Of a DNA stretch of 64,000 nucleotides, positions 48,831 to 57,586 are shown piece after piece. Below the pieces are notes generated by a model. It saw only the letters and a program-made list of their open reading frames with translations, was not told the origin of the DNA and searched no databases. Source of the DNA: Gp6-AA40 sp035711805 (lineage in GTDB: Bacteria > Acidobacteriota > Vicinamibacteria > Vicinamibacterales > UBA2999). How positions within the stretch are numbered: the first letter of the stretch is position 1; every line of letters begins with the position of its first letter. Where the stretch lies: positions 1-64,000 of the forward strand of contig DASTBV010000059.1 of NCBI GenBank assembly GCA_035711805.1. Reading direction: 5' to 3'. The position numbers and the translations under genes were made by a program.

Positions 48831-50399
48831 ATGCCTACTGTCCGTGAAGCGACGCACTGTCTGATGCGCGAGCTCGGGTTGACGACGATCTTCGGCAACC
48901 CGGGATCGACCGAGCTGCCGCTCTTCCGCGACTTCCCCGCCGACTTCCGCTACGTTCTCGGCCTGCAGGAATCGGTTGTCGTCGGCATGGCCGACGGCTA
49001 TGCGCAGGCCACCGCGAACGCGGCGCTCGTCAACCTGCACTCGGCGGCCGGCGTGGGTCACGCGATGGGGAACATCTTCACGGCGTATCGCAATCGCACG
49101 CCGATGGTCATCACCGCCGGTCAGCAGGCGCGGTCGATCCTGCCGTACGAGCCGTTCCTCTTCGCCACCGATGCCGCAAAGCTGCCCGAACCCTACGTGA
49201 AGTGGGCGGTCGAGCCGGCGCGCGGCGAGGACGTGCCGCTCGCCATCGCACGCGCCTACTACCTCGCGATGCAGGAGCCGTGCGGCCCGACCTTTGTGTC
49301 GATCCCGGTGGACGATTGGGATCGGCCGACGGACGCCATCGCACCACGCACCGTCAGCCGCGCGCTCCATCCGGATCCGGCACTCGCGGCCGAGATCGCG
49401 GCAGCGCTCGATCGCAGCGAGCGCCCGGTCTTTGTCGTCGGCTTCGGTGTCGACCGGAACGGCGCGTGGGATGACGTGGTGGCCCTCGCGGAGCGGCATC
49501 AGGCGCCTGTGTGGGTCAGCCCGATGTCGTCGCGGTGCAGTTTCCCCGAGCGGCATCCACTGTTTGCCGGATTCCTCCCGCCGATGCGCGAGCAGATCGT
49601 GACGCTTCTCGACGGTCACGATCTGATCGTCGCGCTCGGCGCGCCCGTCTTCACGTATCACATCGAAGGATTCGGTCCGCACATTCCAGCGGGTGCGTCG
49701 CTCGTACAGATCATCGATGTTCCGGACGTCGCCGCATGGACGCCGCTCGGTACCGCGCTCGTCTGCAACGTTCGCTTCGGCATCTCGGCAATCCTCGAGC
49801 GCTCGTCGCCGCCGCGCCGGGCCGCGCCGAAGGGCCGCAGCGCTCCACCGCGCGTGAACGCCGACGCCGGCCTGACGATGGCCTTCCTGATGCAGACGCT
49901 TGCGGACGAGCGTCCAGCCGACAGCGTCATCGTCGAGGAATCACCGTCGAGCCGGCGGACGATGCAGGCGTATCTGCCGATTGAGCGGCCCAACAGTTTC
50001 TTCACGTGCGCGAGCGGGGGGCTCGGGCACAGCATGCCGGCGGCGGTGGGTATCGCGCTGGCCAAGTCGGCGAATCAGCGCATCATCGGGATCTTCGGCG
50101 ACGGCTCGGCGATGTATTCGATTCAGGCGTTGTGGTCGGCCGCGGATCTCAAGCTGCCGATGACGATCGTCATCGTCAACAACGGCGGCTATGCGGCATT
50201 GAGCGAGTTCACCGCCCACTTCAACATCAAGCAGTTGATCGGGACGAAGCTTCCAGGGTTGGATTTCGTGGGGCTGGCGAACGCGATGGGATGCACCGGC
50301 GCGCGCGTCGAACGCGCGCCGGATCTCGCCCCGGCGCTGCGTGAAGCGTTGCAGTCGCCGGGACCGTTTCTGCTCGACGTGGCGGTCGCCACCCCTTAA
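48831..50399 (+). CDS. mdlC: Benzoylformate decarboxylase (ThDP-dependent)
   Basis: This is a 522-residue enzyme. Catalytic positions match the well-studied family numbering closely: Ser26 in FGNPGSTELP, Glu47 in LQESVV, His70 in NLHSAAG, and a His at 277 in FTYHIEGFG corresponding to the other active-site histidine. The ThDP/magnesium motif is GDGSAMYSIQALWSAADLK...NNGGY. It should convert benzoylformate to benzaldehyde and CO2 in mandelate or related aromatic catabolism. No other mandelate-pathway genes are adjacent, so it could accept another 2-keto acid. Full length. Its stop codon lies inside a palindromic repeat. Confidence 0.88.
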   Translation: MPTVREATHCLMRELGLTTIFGNPGSTELPLFRDFPADFRYVLGLQESVVVGMADGYAQATANAALVNLHSAAGVGHAMGNIFTAYRNRTPMVITAGQQARSILPYEPFLFATDAAKLPEPYVKWAVEPARGEDVPLAIARAYYLAMQEPCGPTFVSIPVDDWDRPTDAIAPRTVSRALHPDPALAAEIAAALDRSERPVFVVGFGVDRNGAWDDVVALAERHQAPVWVSPMSSRCSFPERHPLFAGFLPPMREQIVTLLDGHDLIVALGAPVFTYHIEGFGPHIPAGASLVQIIDVPDVAAWTPLGTALVCNVRFGISAILERSSPPRRAAPKGRSAPPRVNADAGLTMAFLMQTLADERPADSVIVEESPSSRRTMQAYLPIERPNSFFTCASGGLGHSMPAAVGIALAKSANQRIIGIFGDGSAMYSIQALWSAADLKLPMTIVIVNNGGYAALSEFTAHFNIKQLIGTKLPGLDFVGLANAMGCTGARVERAPDLAPALREALQSPGPFLLDVAVATP

Positions 50400-50489
50400 A
50401 CCGCAAAGGACGCGAAGGTCGCAAAGAACGCGAAGAGTACCAGTGTATTCTTCGCGAGCTTCGCGCTCTTCGCGCCCTTCGTGGTTTAA
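50396..50489. repeat. TTAAACC...GGTTTAA palindromic repeat of 94 bp
   Basis: Left arm AACCGCAAAGGACGCGAAGG and right arm TTCGCGCCCTTCGTGGTT pair with inner arms AACGCGAAGAG and CTTCGCGAGCTTCGCGCTCTT. It lies between convergent genes; its TTAA supplies the stop of mdlC. Confidence 0.83.
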
Positions 50490-50494
50490 CAGTC

Positions 50495-51352
50495 TCAGGC
50501 GAGCGCGGTCTTATACAGCGCCAGCAGGCGCGTCCACGCCCGCTCCGCCTCTTTCTCGTTGTAGACCTGCGAATCGGGCGGGCACCAGCCGTGCGCCGCG
50601 GGATACACCTCGATCTCCGCGGGGATTTTCGCCGCGGAGAACGTCGCCTTCATTACGTCCTTGTCCATCGGCCGACCCTTGTCGTCGTTCTCTGCAATGG
50701 CGATAAGGAATGACGCCTTCGTCTTCGCCGCCAGCAGGTGCGGACTGTTGGGGTCGCCTTCTTTGCCGACGAGATTGCCGCCATGGAACGAGGCGACTGC
50801 CCCGACGCGATCGGGAACGGCGGACGCCGTATGGAACGTCATCGGACCGCCCATGCAATAGCCCTGCGTGCCGATCTTGCGGTTCTTGTTCACCTGCGGC
50901 TGCGCATCGAGCCACGCGATGAACGCTCTGGCGTCCGTCATGTCCGTGGCCTGACTCATGCCCTTCCTGAACGCGAACATCTCCTTGATGTTCGACGCGC
51001 CGGTGGCGTTCGTCTTGCCTACCCGATAGAAGGGATTCGGCACCAGGACGGCGTACCCTTGCTGCGCGAGGCGCTTCGCCATGTTCCGCATCGCGGGCCG
51101 CAGGCCGAAGATGTCCGGCCACAGCAGCACCGCGGCTGCCGAACCCTTCGCCGGATGCACGAAGTAGCTGTCCGCCGAGCCGTCAGGAGTCTTGATGTCG
51201 ACGTCCCGTTCGGTGACGTCCTGCGCATTCGCGACTTCCGGCAGGACCAACGACACGCCGGCGGCAACCAGCACGCCGAACTGCCGGCGCGTGATCAGCC
51301 CTCTGGCCTCGTACTCTTTGACGCTTTCTGCAAAATGGTCTTTATCGCACAT
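50495..51352 (-). CDS. Dienelactone hydrolase family protein, exported
   Basis: This is a 285-residue protein. After a short charged start (MCDKDHFAESVKEYEARG) comes ITRRQFGVLVAAGVSLVLPE, a twin-arginine-like signal. The hydrolase core has the Cys nucleophile C166 in GYCMGGP, an Asp near 223 (ENDDKGRP) and His in YPAAHGWC near 254, the Cys-Asp-His triad of dienelactone hydrolases. VLLWPDIFGLRPAMRNMAKR is the conserved first half. It should hydrolyse lactone or ester bonds. The N-terminal extension before the signal is usual for DLH-like exported proteins in such genomes. It converges with mdlC across a palindrome. Confidence 0.88.
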   Translation of the reverse strand: MCDKDHFAESVKEYEARGLITRRQFGVLVAAGVSLVLPEVANAQDVTERDVDIKTPDGSADSYFVHPAKGSAAAVLLWPDIFGLRPAMRNMAKRLAQQGYAVLVPNPFYRVGKTNATGASNIKEMFAFRKGMSQATDMTDARAFIAWLDAQPQVNKNRKIGTQGYCMGGPMTFHTASAVPDRVGAVASFHGGNLVGKEGDPNSPHLLAAKTKASFLIAIAENDDKGRPMDKDVMKATFSAAKIPAEIEVYPAAHGWCPPDSQVYNEKEAERAWTRLLALYKTALA

Positions 51353-51364
51353 GTCTGCTCCTGG

Positions 51365-51388
51365 GTCCGCCCGAAGGCGGACACTACG
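51365..51388. repeat. GTAG-headed short hairpin repeat, copy 10
   Basis: GTCCGCCCGAAGGCGGACACTACG has a loop-side T-to-C change (CCGA). It lies between the divergent dienelactone hydrolase and NHL-propeller genes. Confidence 0.85.
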
Positions 51389-51479
51389 TCACTCCCGGAT
51401 GAACCAGAGCGTATTTTTCGTGGGTCAATACATACACCAAACAGCCCGCGTCGTGCGCAGTTCCGTTAGAATCCCGGCC

Positions 51480-52451
51480 ATGAAGAAGATCGCCGGACTG
51501 CTCTTCGTCACTGCGGTCGTCCTGACGCCCGCAGCGGCCGCGACCGATTTCACTGCCGTCGCCGACTGGCTGAAACTGCCTGAGGGGCGGGCGAACCTGG
51601 GCAACATGCACGGCGACGTGGCGGTCAGCTCCGCGGGCGAGGTGTATGTGAGCGTCCAGGATCCGGCGGCCGGGCTGCAGGTCTATGCCGCCGACGGAAG
51701 GTTCCTGCGCAACGTGCCCAACGCGCCGAGCGATTTCCACGGCTTCGTCATCCGGAAGCAGGCCGACGGCGAGTTCATCTACGGCGCGACGATGCGCGGA
51801 CAGACGGTGGTCAAGATGCGCCTGGACGGCGGCATCGTCATGACGATCGGCTCGGCGCAGATTCCGGATCAATTCAAAATCAAGAACGCGCGCAGCGGTC
51901 AACTCGCGCTGCTGCTGACCGGGCTGGACGTGGCGCCGAACGGCGACATCTACGTCGCCGACGGGTACGCGAGCGATTTCATCCACCGCTTCGATCGCAG
52001 CGGCAGGTACCTCTCGTCGTTCGGCGGCAAGGCGGCGCCGTACAGCTTCAACACGCTGCACAAGCTGGCGATCGATACGCGCTTCGAGCCGGCACGCATC
52101 ATCGCCGTCGATCGCGCGAACAATCGGGTGGTGCACATGTCGCTGGCCGGCGAGTTCCTTGGTGTGGTTGCGAAGGATCTGCTGCTGCCGGCGGCGGTGG
52201 CGATCAGCGGCGACCATGCGGTGATCGGCGAGCTGACCGGTCGCGTCACGCTCCTCGACAAATCAGGCGCCGTCGCCGCGCGCGTCGGGACCAACACCGA
52301 GCAGGGTGTCGGCACGAACAAGATTCCGCCGGCACAGTGGAAGACAGGACTCGTGCTCGCGCCGCACGGCGTGGCGCTGAACGACAAGGGCGATCTATTC
52401 GTCGCCGAGTTCAACGCGTTCGGCCGGGTACATCGGTTCAATCGGCCGTAG
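51480..52451 (+). CDS. Exported NHL-repeat beta-propeller protein
   Basis: This is a 323-residue protein from the ATG at 51480. A signal peptide (1-20) precedes NHL/SMP-30-like repeats: MHGDVAVSSAGEVYVSVQDP, GLDVAPNGDIYVADGYASDF, IHRFDRSGRYLSSFG, LAIDTRFEPARIIAVDRANN and GVALNDKGDLFVAEFNAFGR. A six-bladed propeller in the periplasm is expected. Peptidylglycine-lyase-like and lactonase-like enzymes share this layout, so a hydrolase or binding role is open. No catalytic set is obvious. It is divergent from the dienelactone hydrolase gene. Confidence 0.85.
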   Translation: MKKIAGLLFVTAVVLTPAAAATDFTAVADWLKLPEGRANLGNMHGDVAVSSAGEVYVSVQDPAAGLQVYAADGRFLRNVPNAPSDFHGFVIRKQADGEFIYGATMRGQTVVKMRLDGGIVMTIGSAQIPDQFKIKNARSGQLALLLTGLDVAPNGDIYVADGYASDFIHRFDRSGRYLSSFGGKAAPYSFNTLHKLAIDTRFEPARIIAVDRANNRVVHMSLAGEFLGVVAKDLLLPAAVAISGDHAVIGELTGRVTLLDKSGAVAARVGTNTEQGVGTNKIPPAQWKTGLVLAPHGVALNDKGDLFVAEFNAFGRVHRFNRP

Positions 52452-52606
52452 ACCAAGCGGCCGCGTCGACACGATCGACGATGGCGAGAGGCCATCGTAC
52501 GGCATTCCGTGTCTCGAATCCCTCAGTATTGCGCCGCCGGTTTTGATACGTTTCCGCCTGCTGATCGAGAGTGGATGAGCGATCGTTCATTCACGCAGGA
52601 GGGACG

Positions 52607-52837
52607 ATGAAGACACTCAAGAAGCTGGTCGCCGCGGCGTTTTGCCTCGGCGCTGCCGCGCTCGGCGACAGGTCGGCGCAAGCAGATCCGCTCGACTGCA
52701 GCTACTTAATCAACGCCTGCGGCGACGGGGGCGGCACTGCGTACCCATTGGGAGAGGGCTGCCAATATGGACCCGACAAGAATCTATGCGTTATGTGCTG
52801 CGACGTGGGCGGCACCCAGTGTTACTACTGCACCTAG
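52607..52837 (+). CDS. Small exported Cys-rich peptide, eight cysteines
   Basis: This is a 76-residue protein from the ATG at 52607 with a strong site (AGGAGGGACG). The signal peptide ends near SAQA (26). The mature 50 residues hold eight cysteines: DCSYLINAC, EGCQYGPDKNLCVMCC and TQCYYCT. Such density suggests four disulfides or a metal cluster. Gly-rich turns (GDGGGTAYPLGEG) separate the first two cysteines from the rest. It starts 155 bp after the NHL gene and is followed by a TIGR03435 gene 16 bp on, so the pair is probably co-transcribed. I do not recognise the family. It may be a peptide effector or a structural envelope peptide. Confidence 0.72.
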   Translation: MKTLKKLVAAAFCLGAAALGDRSAQADPLDCSYLINACGDGGGTAYPLGEGCQYGPDKNLCVMCCDVGGTQCYYCT

Positions 52838-52853
52838 ACGTCATCGGCTTGTG

Positions 52854-53723
52854 ATGATGCTGCGACGTGTTCTGGTGGCGGCGGCGCTGCTCCTGTCCGT
52901 TCAGGCGGCAATGCCGTCCGCACAGCTCATCCTTCCGGAAGCCGCGGAGCCATTCGAAGTTGCCTCGGTCAAGTTCAACACCAGTCCTCCCCTGACGCCC
53001 TTTTCGTGGCGGTTCAGTCACGACTCCGTGCAGGTCACGAATCTGCCGCTGCGGGAAATCATCCTGCAGGCCTACGATCTTGGACCATCATCCAGCCGGC
53101 CATTCGTCGATCAGTTTCGCCTGATCGGAGGGGACAACAAAATCCTCTCAGCTCGTTTCGACATCCTTGCCAAGGCGATGGCGCCGGCGAGCGCCGCGCA
53201 GCTTCGGGCGATGCTACGAAAGCTGCTTACGGATCGTTTCCAGCTGCGGATCACTCCGGCTCACCGGCCGCTGCCGGTCTACGAACTGAAACCAATACGG
53301 ATTGGCGTCCTGGGCCCGAATCTCCGTCCGTCGCAGCACGACTGCTTGACTTACAAGTCCGTTCGACGCACCCCTCAGGATGCCGACAACCCGCGCGACG
53401 CACAGGGTCAGTTGCTCTGCTGGCCGGGCGTCGAGGCGATGGGCCTCCGGGGTATCGTCGAGTTGAAGTCGGCGGGAACCATTGATCAGCTGATCAACAG
53501 CATTCAGCGGTTCCTCGACAGGCCGATCGTCGCCGGCGGCGGCTTGCCGGGAACCTTCGAGTGGAAGCTCAGGTTTGCCAATAGTCAGCGGCCCGAGTTG
53601 GATGCGGCGGAAACCACGCTCTTCACGGCCCTCAGCGAGCAGCTCGGGCTCAAGCTCGAAGCACGGTCGCAGTCCATGGAAGTGCTTTCCATCGATTCAG
53701 TCCAGATGCCTACGCCCGACTAG
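52854..53723 (+). CDS. TIGR03435 family exported protein
   Basis: This is a 289-residue protein from the ATG at 52854 (GTG at 52851 possible). The signal peptide ends near MPSAQ. It has FEVASVKFNTSPP, VTNLPLREIILQAYDLGP, ILSARFDILAKA, MLRKLLTDRFQLRITPAHRP, LPGTFEWKLRF, FTALSEQLGLKLEARSQSME and VLSIDSVQMPTPD. It has more divergence than the other two copies and two cysteines in the middle (HDCLTYK, LLCWPG). It follows the Cys-rich peptide gene closely. TIGR03435 has no known role. The cluster suggests a secreted or envelope function. Confidence 0.9.
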   Translation: MMLRRVLVAAALLLSVQAAMPSAQLILPEAAEPFEVASVKFNTSPPLTPFSWRFSHDSVQVTNLPLREIILQAYDLGPSSSRPFVDQFRLIGGDNKILSARFDILAKAMAPASAAQLRAMLRKLLTDRFQLRITPAHRPLPVYELKPIRIGVLGPNLRPSQHDCLTYKSVRRTPQDADNPRDAQGQLLCWPGVEAMGLRGIVELKSAGTIDQLINSIQRFLDRPIVAGGGLPGTFEWKLRFANSQRPELDAAETTLFTALSEQLGLKLEARSQSMEVLSIDSVQMPTPD

Positions 53724-53806
53724 GAAGGCTGAGTGCTCTTCGCGTTCGACGCCTTCGAGGGGTTGCGACAGATTCAGCGTCCGGTGAAAGGCGGCCCCAT
53801 CTGAGT

Positions 53807-55246
53807 TCAGCGGGCCGTCACCTGCAGCAAGTACGCGCGGCGCGCGTCGATGAACGCCTTCAGCGGATTGCCCGCATCGGCGATGCCCGCGGCGAAGCCG
53901 GCGTTGTCGGACAGCTTTCGCGTGTCGGCCGCCACGTCCGCAGCGATCAGCGCGTGCGACGCCTTCGCGATCGGCAGCAGCGTGTTCCAGTCCAGCCACT
54001 TCTCGGCGATCTCGCGCACGTACGACAGGTATTTCTGGCGCAGCGCCGGCACGGCCAGCAGCTTCGAGTACAGCGGCTTGGTCGGATCGCCGGCGGCGGC
54101 CATCGGGTCGAGCGTGGCGCGGCGGCCCCCACCCTCGCCGCCGAGCGCCTCGTTGACGTCATGGGGAATGAAGTGGAACCGTCCGGCAGTATCGCGATAG
54201 ATGTTGTAGTCGCTGGCGCGGGTCCAGTAGCCGTCCGGGTTCGCCATGGCGATCTCCACCGCCATGAACTTGAGGGTCGCGTCGACGTCGAGGATCGGCG
54301 CGAGCGCCGCTTCGAGCTGGTCGGCCGGCGTGGTGTTGAGCACCCGGCATAGCCGCATCAGCGCCGCCCACGACTCGGCGTCGTCTTTGGTCTTGATCTC
54401 GTAAATCCGTTTGTACGCGGCAACATCCTCGCCGAGATACTCGAGGCCCGCGCGCCCGCGCGGGCTGCCCGGCGCCTTCCACCGCGCGCCGCCTGTGGGT
54501 TTGAACCACTCCCGGATGAAGTCGGCGTTGAACTGCTGCGCGTTGAGGTAGACACCCCAGCTCTCGCCGTTGATCGCGACGCGGACGTGGTTCATCCTGG
54601 GCGTCGGGACGTAGTGGCGCGCGATCTCCGTATAGAGGATGCCGCGCAGGAAGGTCGCGTCATTGTTCACGTTGAGCAGGTTGAGCGTCCGGTAGCCGCC
54701 CACGTCCTGATCGTCGTCGGCGAAATCCAACGCGATATTGAGCGACCGTTTGAATCCGGCAGGCGTGTTGCGGAACGACGAGGCGCCGCGGAAGTGGACC
54801 CCGACGTCGCGGTACGTCCGGCCGTCCACGATCATCGTCGCCGGCACGTCCACGTCGGAGTTGAAGAAGAACCCGAGCTCCTCCTCCCAGTCCGCGTCCT
54901 CGAACTGCAGGAAGATGGTCCGCAGCGTCGCGAGGTCGTAGAAGTTGCTGCGCGGATACGGGGGGCGGACGTCGGCAGTGGTCAGCCTCGGGCCGGGCGA
55001 CGCCGTGGCGCCTCCGCGCCGGCCTCTGGGCCCCGCCGTGACCACGCCGGCCATCGCCGCGCGCACCGCCGCGCGCTCCGCACGATTGAGCCGGCCATCG
55101 CCGTCCTTGTCGTACTTGGCGACGACCTGGGCCTCCGGACCGTTGCCGCCGCCGGACTGCGCCGGGCCGAACTGCGCTCGGCCCGATGTCGGCAATGCCG
55201 TGGCGATGGCCGCCGCCGCGAGGGCGGTGGTGATGCGTACCGTCAT
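53807..55246 (-). CDS. Exported CotH-family kinase-like protein with an EF-hand
   Basis: This is a 479-residue protein from the ATG at 55246 (GGAAGG before it); an ATG at 55261 is an alternative. The signal peptide is 1-24. An EF-hand-like loop, YDKDGDGRLNRAERAA, lies near 50-65. The CotH domain covers about 110-440: LRTIFLQFEDADWEEELGFF, YRDVGVHFRGASSF, KRSLNIALDF, YRTLNLLN and FIPHDVNEALGG. CotH proteins include atypical protein kinases of spore coats, and exported homologues are common in soil bacteria. The DxD-like end (HDVNEA) is consistent with metal binding. It is downstream of the amidohydrolase gene, 19 bp away. Confidence 0.87.
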   Translation of the reverse strand: MTVRITTALAAAAIATALPTSGRAQFGPAQSGGGNGPEAQVVAKYDKDGDGRLNRAERAAVRAAMAGVVTAGPRGRRGGATASPGPRLTTADVRPPYPRSNFYDLATLRTIFLQFEDADWEEELGFFFNSDVDVPATMIVDGRTYRDVGVHFRGASSFRNTPAGFKRSLNIALDFADDDQDVGGYRTLNLLNVNNDATFLRGILYTEIARHYVPTPRMNHVRVAINGESWGVYLNAQQFNADFIREWFKPTGGARWKAPGSPRGRAGLEYLGEDVAAYKRIYEIKTKDDAESWAALMRLCRVLNTTPADQLEAALAPILDVDATLKFMAVEIAMANPDGYWTRASDYNIYRDTAGRFHFIPHDVNEALGGEGGGRRATLDPMAAAGDPTKPLYSKLLAVPALRQKYLSYVREIAEKWLDWNTLLPIAKASHALIAADVAADTRKLSDNAGFAAGIADAGNPLKAFIDARRAYLLQVTAR

Positions 55247-55265
55247 GGCGTTCCTTCCCATGCCA

Positions 55266-56858
55266 TTATGCGCCTGCGGTGAACGGCGGCGCGGCATGCA
55301 CGACCTTCCCGCCGAGGAGCGTCAACACAGATTCGATGCGTCGAATCGTTGTCTCGGGCACGCTCAGATAGTCGTGGCTGAGAACCGCAAGGTCCGCGTA
55401 CTTGCCGGTGACGAACGAGCCGACGTGGTGGTCGTCGAAGGAGAACCACGCCGCACCTTCCGTATACAAGCGCAGCGCTTCGACGCGCGACACCTGCTGG
55501 CCGGCATTCGTCAACACCCCGGCGACGTTTCGTCCGGTCGTCATGTAGAACAACGAGACCCACGGATCGAGGGCCGAGACGTTGGTCGAATCCGTGCCGA
55601 CCCCGGCGTGGATCCCGGAGTCGACGAGCCGGCGGAACGGTGGCCCGCCGCCGTTGCCGAAGTACGTCCATGACTGGGCGCTGGCGCCGCAGCCCAGTTG
55701 CTGGAGCGCTTTGAGTCTGGGCTCGTCGATGCTCTGCAAGTGAATGATCGACCATCGGAGCCGGTCGATCGGATGCTCGCGCGCGATCGATCGAAACGCG
55801 TCGAGATGGAAGTCGTTCTCCTTGGGTGTGATGGAGTGCTGCTGCAGCAGCCAGCCGTGCCTGGCAATCATCCGGGCTGTGGGTTCGAACTGTGATGACA
55901 TCGGATCGGTGCCGCCGATGCGCTCGCCGAACCCGGCTGGCCGGAACAGGTCGTCGCCGACGGCCTTGCCCGCCTGGCTGAAGTTGTTGAGGACCCGCGC
56001 CTCGACCTCCTGCGGCGAGTCGGCAGGGAACACGGGCCGCATCCGTACCGTCAGCATGTCCTTTCGCCACAGCGTGAGCGCGAATTCCTGATCCGCAAGA
56101 TTTCCGGCGTTGATGACGCCGGTCAGACCCAGGCTGCTGGCATGGGCGTTCAGATCAGCGGTACCGCGTAGCCTGTCTTCCGGCGTCTGGACGGCCTGCA
56201 GTGCCGCGACAGCGGCCTGTGCCGACGCCACCGCGCCGGTGTCATCGACCATCACCCCTCTCGCAGCGAAGAACGCGCGGCCGACGCTGTTCGTGATCGC
56301 ACCCGTGCCGCCGCCGGTGCCGGAAATGTAGACGCCGTGCTTCGGCGCGGCCGCGTCCAGATCGGACTTCGTCGGGCGTCGATTCTCCGCAAGCTGAGTG
56401 TGGTTCCAGCCACCGATGCACGTGATGAAGGCGCCCGCCGGAACCGACGCCGCGCGCGTCGCGATCGCCTCCTGCAGCTCCGCGATCGAGGACGCACGTT
56501 CGATGCGCCGGGCTTCGTAGCCGGGATTGACGCCGGCCCGGGTGTAGTGCACGTGCGCGTCGAAGAGACCAGGAACGACGGTGCGGCCGCCCAGGTTGAT
56601 TGTCCGCGCCGCAGCGCCCAGATCCCGCGCCTCGCCGACGGCGGTGATGCGCCCGTTCCTGATCGTCAACGCCGATCCGACGACGCCGCGGCCATCGACG
56701 AATTTTCCGTTGGCGAGGAGGAGATCGGCAGGTGGCGCACCGCGCTGGGCCGCATCGAGGCGCGCGGTCCCTGCGAGGATGTCCCGTCCTGCGTACACCG
56801 CGGCTCCCGCGAGAGCGCACTTCCAGAGATCACGTCGCGAGAGCATGTGGGCGCTCAT
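55266..56858 (-). CDS. Exported amidohydrolase-family protein
   Basis: This is a 530-residue protein from the ATG at 56858 (ATG at 56846 possible). The longer upstream frame lies in the dispersed element and is not coding. The start LSRRDLWKCALAGAAVYAG is a twin-arginine-like signal. Metal-binding motif HVH is at 102-104 (FDAHVHYTRAG). It continues with NHTQLAENRRP, HAGVGTDSTNVSALDPW (late metal Asp) and EGAAWFSFDDHHVGSFVTGK. It belongs with the YtcJ-like/amidohydrolase 3 group of metal-dependent hydrolases. The substrate is unknown. It is likely first in an operon with the CotH gene. Confidence 0.88.
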   Translation of the reverse strand: MSAHMLSRRDLWKCALAGAAVYAGRDILAGTARLDAAQRGAPPADLLLANGKFVDGRGVVGSALTIRNGRITAVGEARDLGAAARTINLGGRTVVPGLFDAHVHYTRAGVNPGYEARRIERASSIAELQEAIATRAASVPAGAFITCIGGWNHTQLAENRRPTKSDLDAAAPKHGVYISGTGGGTGAITNSVGRAFFAARGVMVDDTGAVASAQAAVAALQAVQTPEDRLRGTADLNAHASSLGLTGVINAGNLADQEFALTLWRKDMLTVRMRPVFPADSPQEVEARVLNNFSQAGKAVGDDLFRPAGFGERIGGTDPMSSQFEPTARMIARHGWLLQQHSITPKENDFHLDAFRSIAREHPIDRLRWSIIHLQSIDEPRLKALQQLGCGASAQSWTYFGNGGGPPFRRLVDSGIHAGVGTDSTNVSALDPWVSLFYMTTGRNVAGVLTNAGQQVSRVEALRLYTEGAAWFSFDDHHVGSFVTGKYADLAVLSHDYLSVPETTIRRIESVLTLLGGKVVHAAPPFTAGA

Positions 56859-56892
56859 CCTACACCCGGACGCGGAACGGTAACGCCGCTGA

Positions 56893-57029
56893 GTGACGCG
56901 GCCCGGGTCCTGTCGCCGGGTTTCCCCAACCCGTCCTCGGCGCAAGTGCACTGGTCACGGCAGTGCGCGCCTGCGAGGCGGGTGGGGGGGTGCCCCTCCC
57001 GGCGCCCGCTGACAAGTACTTTCTTCACT
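56893..57029 (+). repeat. Dispersed 137-bp element, copy C
   Basis: Starts GTGACGCGGCCCGGGTCCTG, then GTCGCCGGGTTTCCCC and CCTCGGCGCAAGTGCAC as in copy A. The right end is degenerate (TACTTTCTTCACTCAG), so the terminal inverted repeat is imperfect here. Lies upstream of the amidohydrolase start. Confidence 0.8.
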
Positions 57030-57185
57030 CAGCTCCCGCAACCTCGGACGTCGAGAGCTCAATTGTACGGGTGAGCGAATCCTTACGGAGGTCAGGAAGA
57101 CTTGCATGTACTGACCGCGCGAGAAGGCTGAGGGAGACGAGCGAGGTCACGGACCCTGCGGTCCGCACTCGTCATCACAGCGCGG
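57030..57185. other. Spacer without a gene, containing a structured stretch
   Basis: Together with copy C it makes a 327-bp gap between 56858 and 57186. The right part folds into a large hairpin (57108-57192). No open frame of interest is seen. A promoter for the amidohydrolase gene must lie near 56870-56900. Confidence 0.5.
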
Positions 57186-57192
57186 TCAGTAC
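57108..57192. repeat. 85-bp inverted repeat at the 3' end of a gene
   Basis: The outer arms GTACTGACCGCGC and GCGCGGTCAGTAC are perfect 13-bp complements. Inside are GACGAG/CTCGTC and GGACC/GGTCC, giving a long, layered hairpin. The right arm includes the stop codon of the gene at 57186. A single copy in the window. Confidence 0.83.
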
Positions 57193-57584
57193 TGTCGCGG
57201 CAGTGCTCGATACATGCGCGCGGAGCGAATACTGATCGCTATCAGCAGGATGAGCAGAAGGGTCGCTCCCAGCGTGGTCAGGAGATCGATCCACTCGATA
57301 CGGGAGTCGCGAACCCAGGAATTCCAGGCGTAACGGCCGTGGCCGTAATAGATCTGCGCCGTCACTAGAGCAACCACCCAGACGGCCCAGCGGATGCGTT
57401 TGAGCAGCAGCCAGGCTGCCGACACGTTGACCGCAATGAACAACGCGTGTCGCCACAACGGGTACGCGTCGGAGTACGCGGCGTCGCCGAATCTCGGAAT
57501 CAGACTTGCCGCCAGGTGATAAATCGCCGCGACCAGAAACGCCGCTGCGCCAGCCCGGTAGATCGAATCCGACGAAACGCGCAT
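57186..57584 (-). CDS. Four-helix membrane protein of unknown function
   Basis: This is a 132-residue protein from the ATG at 57584. Four membrane helices are predicted (about 9-27, 42-62, 66-85 and 101-121), with GRYAWNSWVRDSRIEWIDLL between the last two. It starts 2 bp after the GNAT stop codon, so they form an operon. The end of the gene lies in a perfect 13-bp arm of a large hairpin that may act as terminator. I recognise no family, although small proteins of this shape are frequent. Confidence 0.7.
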   Translation of the reverse strand: MRVSSDSIYRAGAAAFLVAAIYHLAASLIPRFGDAAYSDAYPLWRHALFIAVNVSAAWLLLKRIRWAVWVVALVTAQIYYGHGRYAWNSWVRDSRIEWIDLLTTLGATLLLILLIAISIRSARMYRALPRQY

Positions 57585-57586
57585 CC

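Noticed and set aside
56859..56951. N-terminal extension of the amidohydrolase from 56951
   Set aside because: The extra codons lie within the dispersed 137-bp element, and the twin-arginine-type signal starts at 56858 or 56846.
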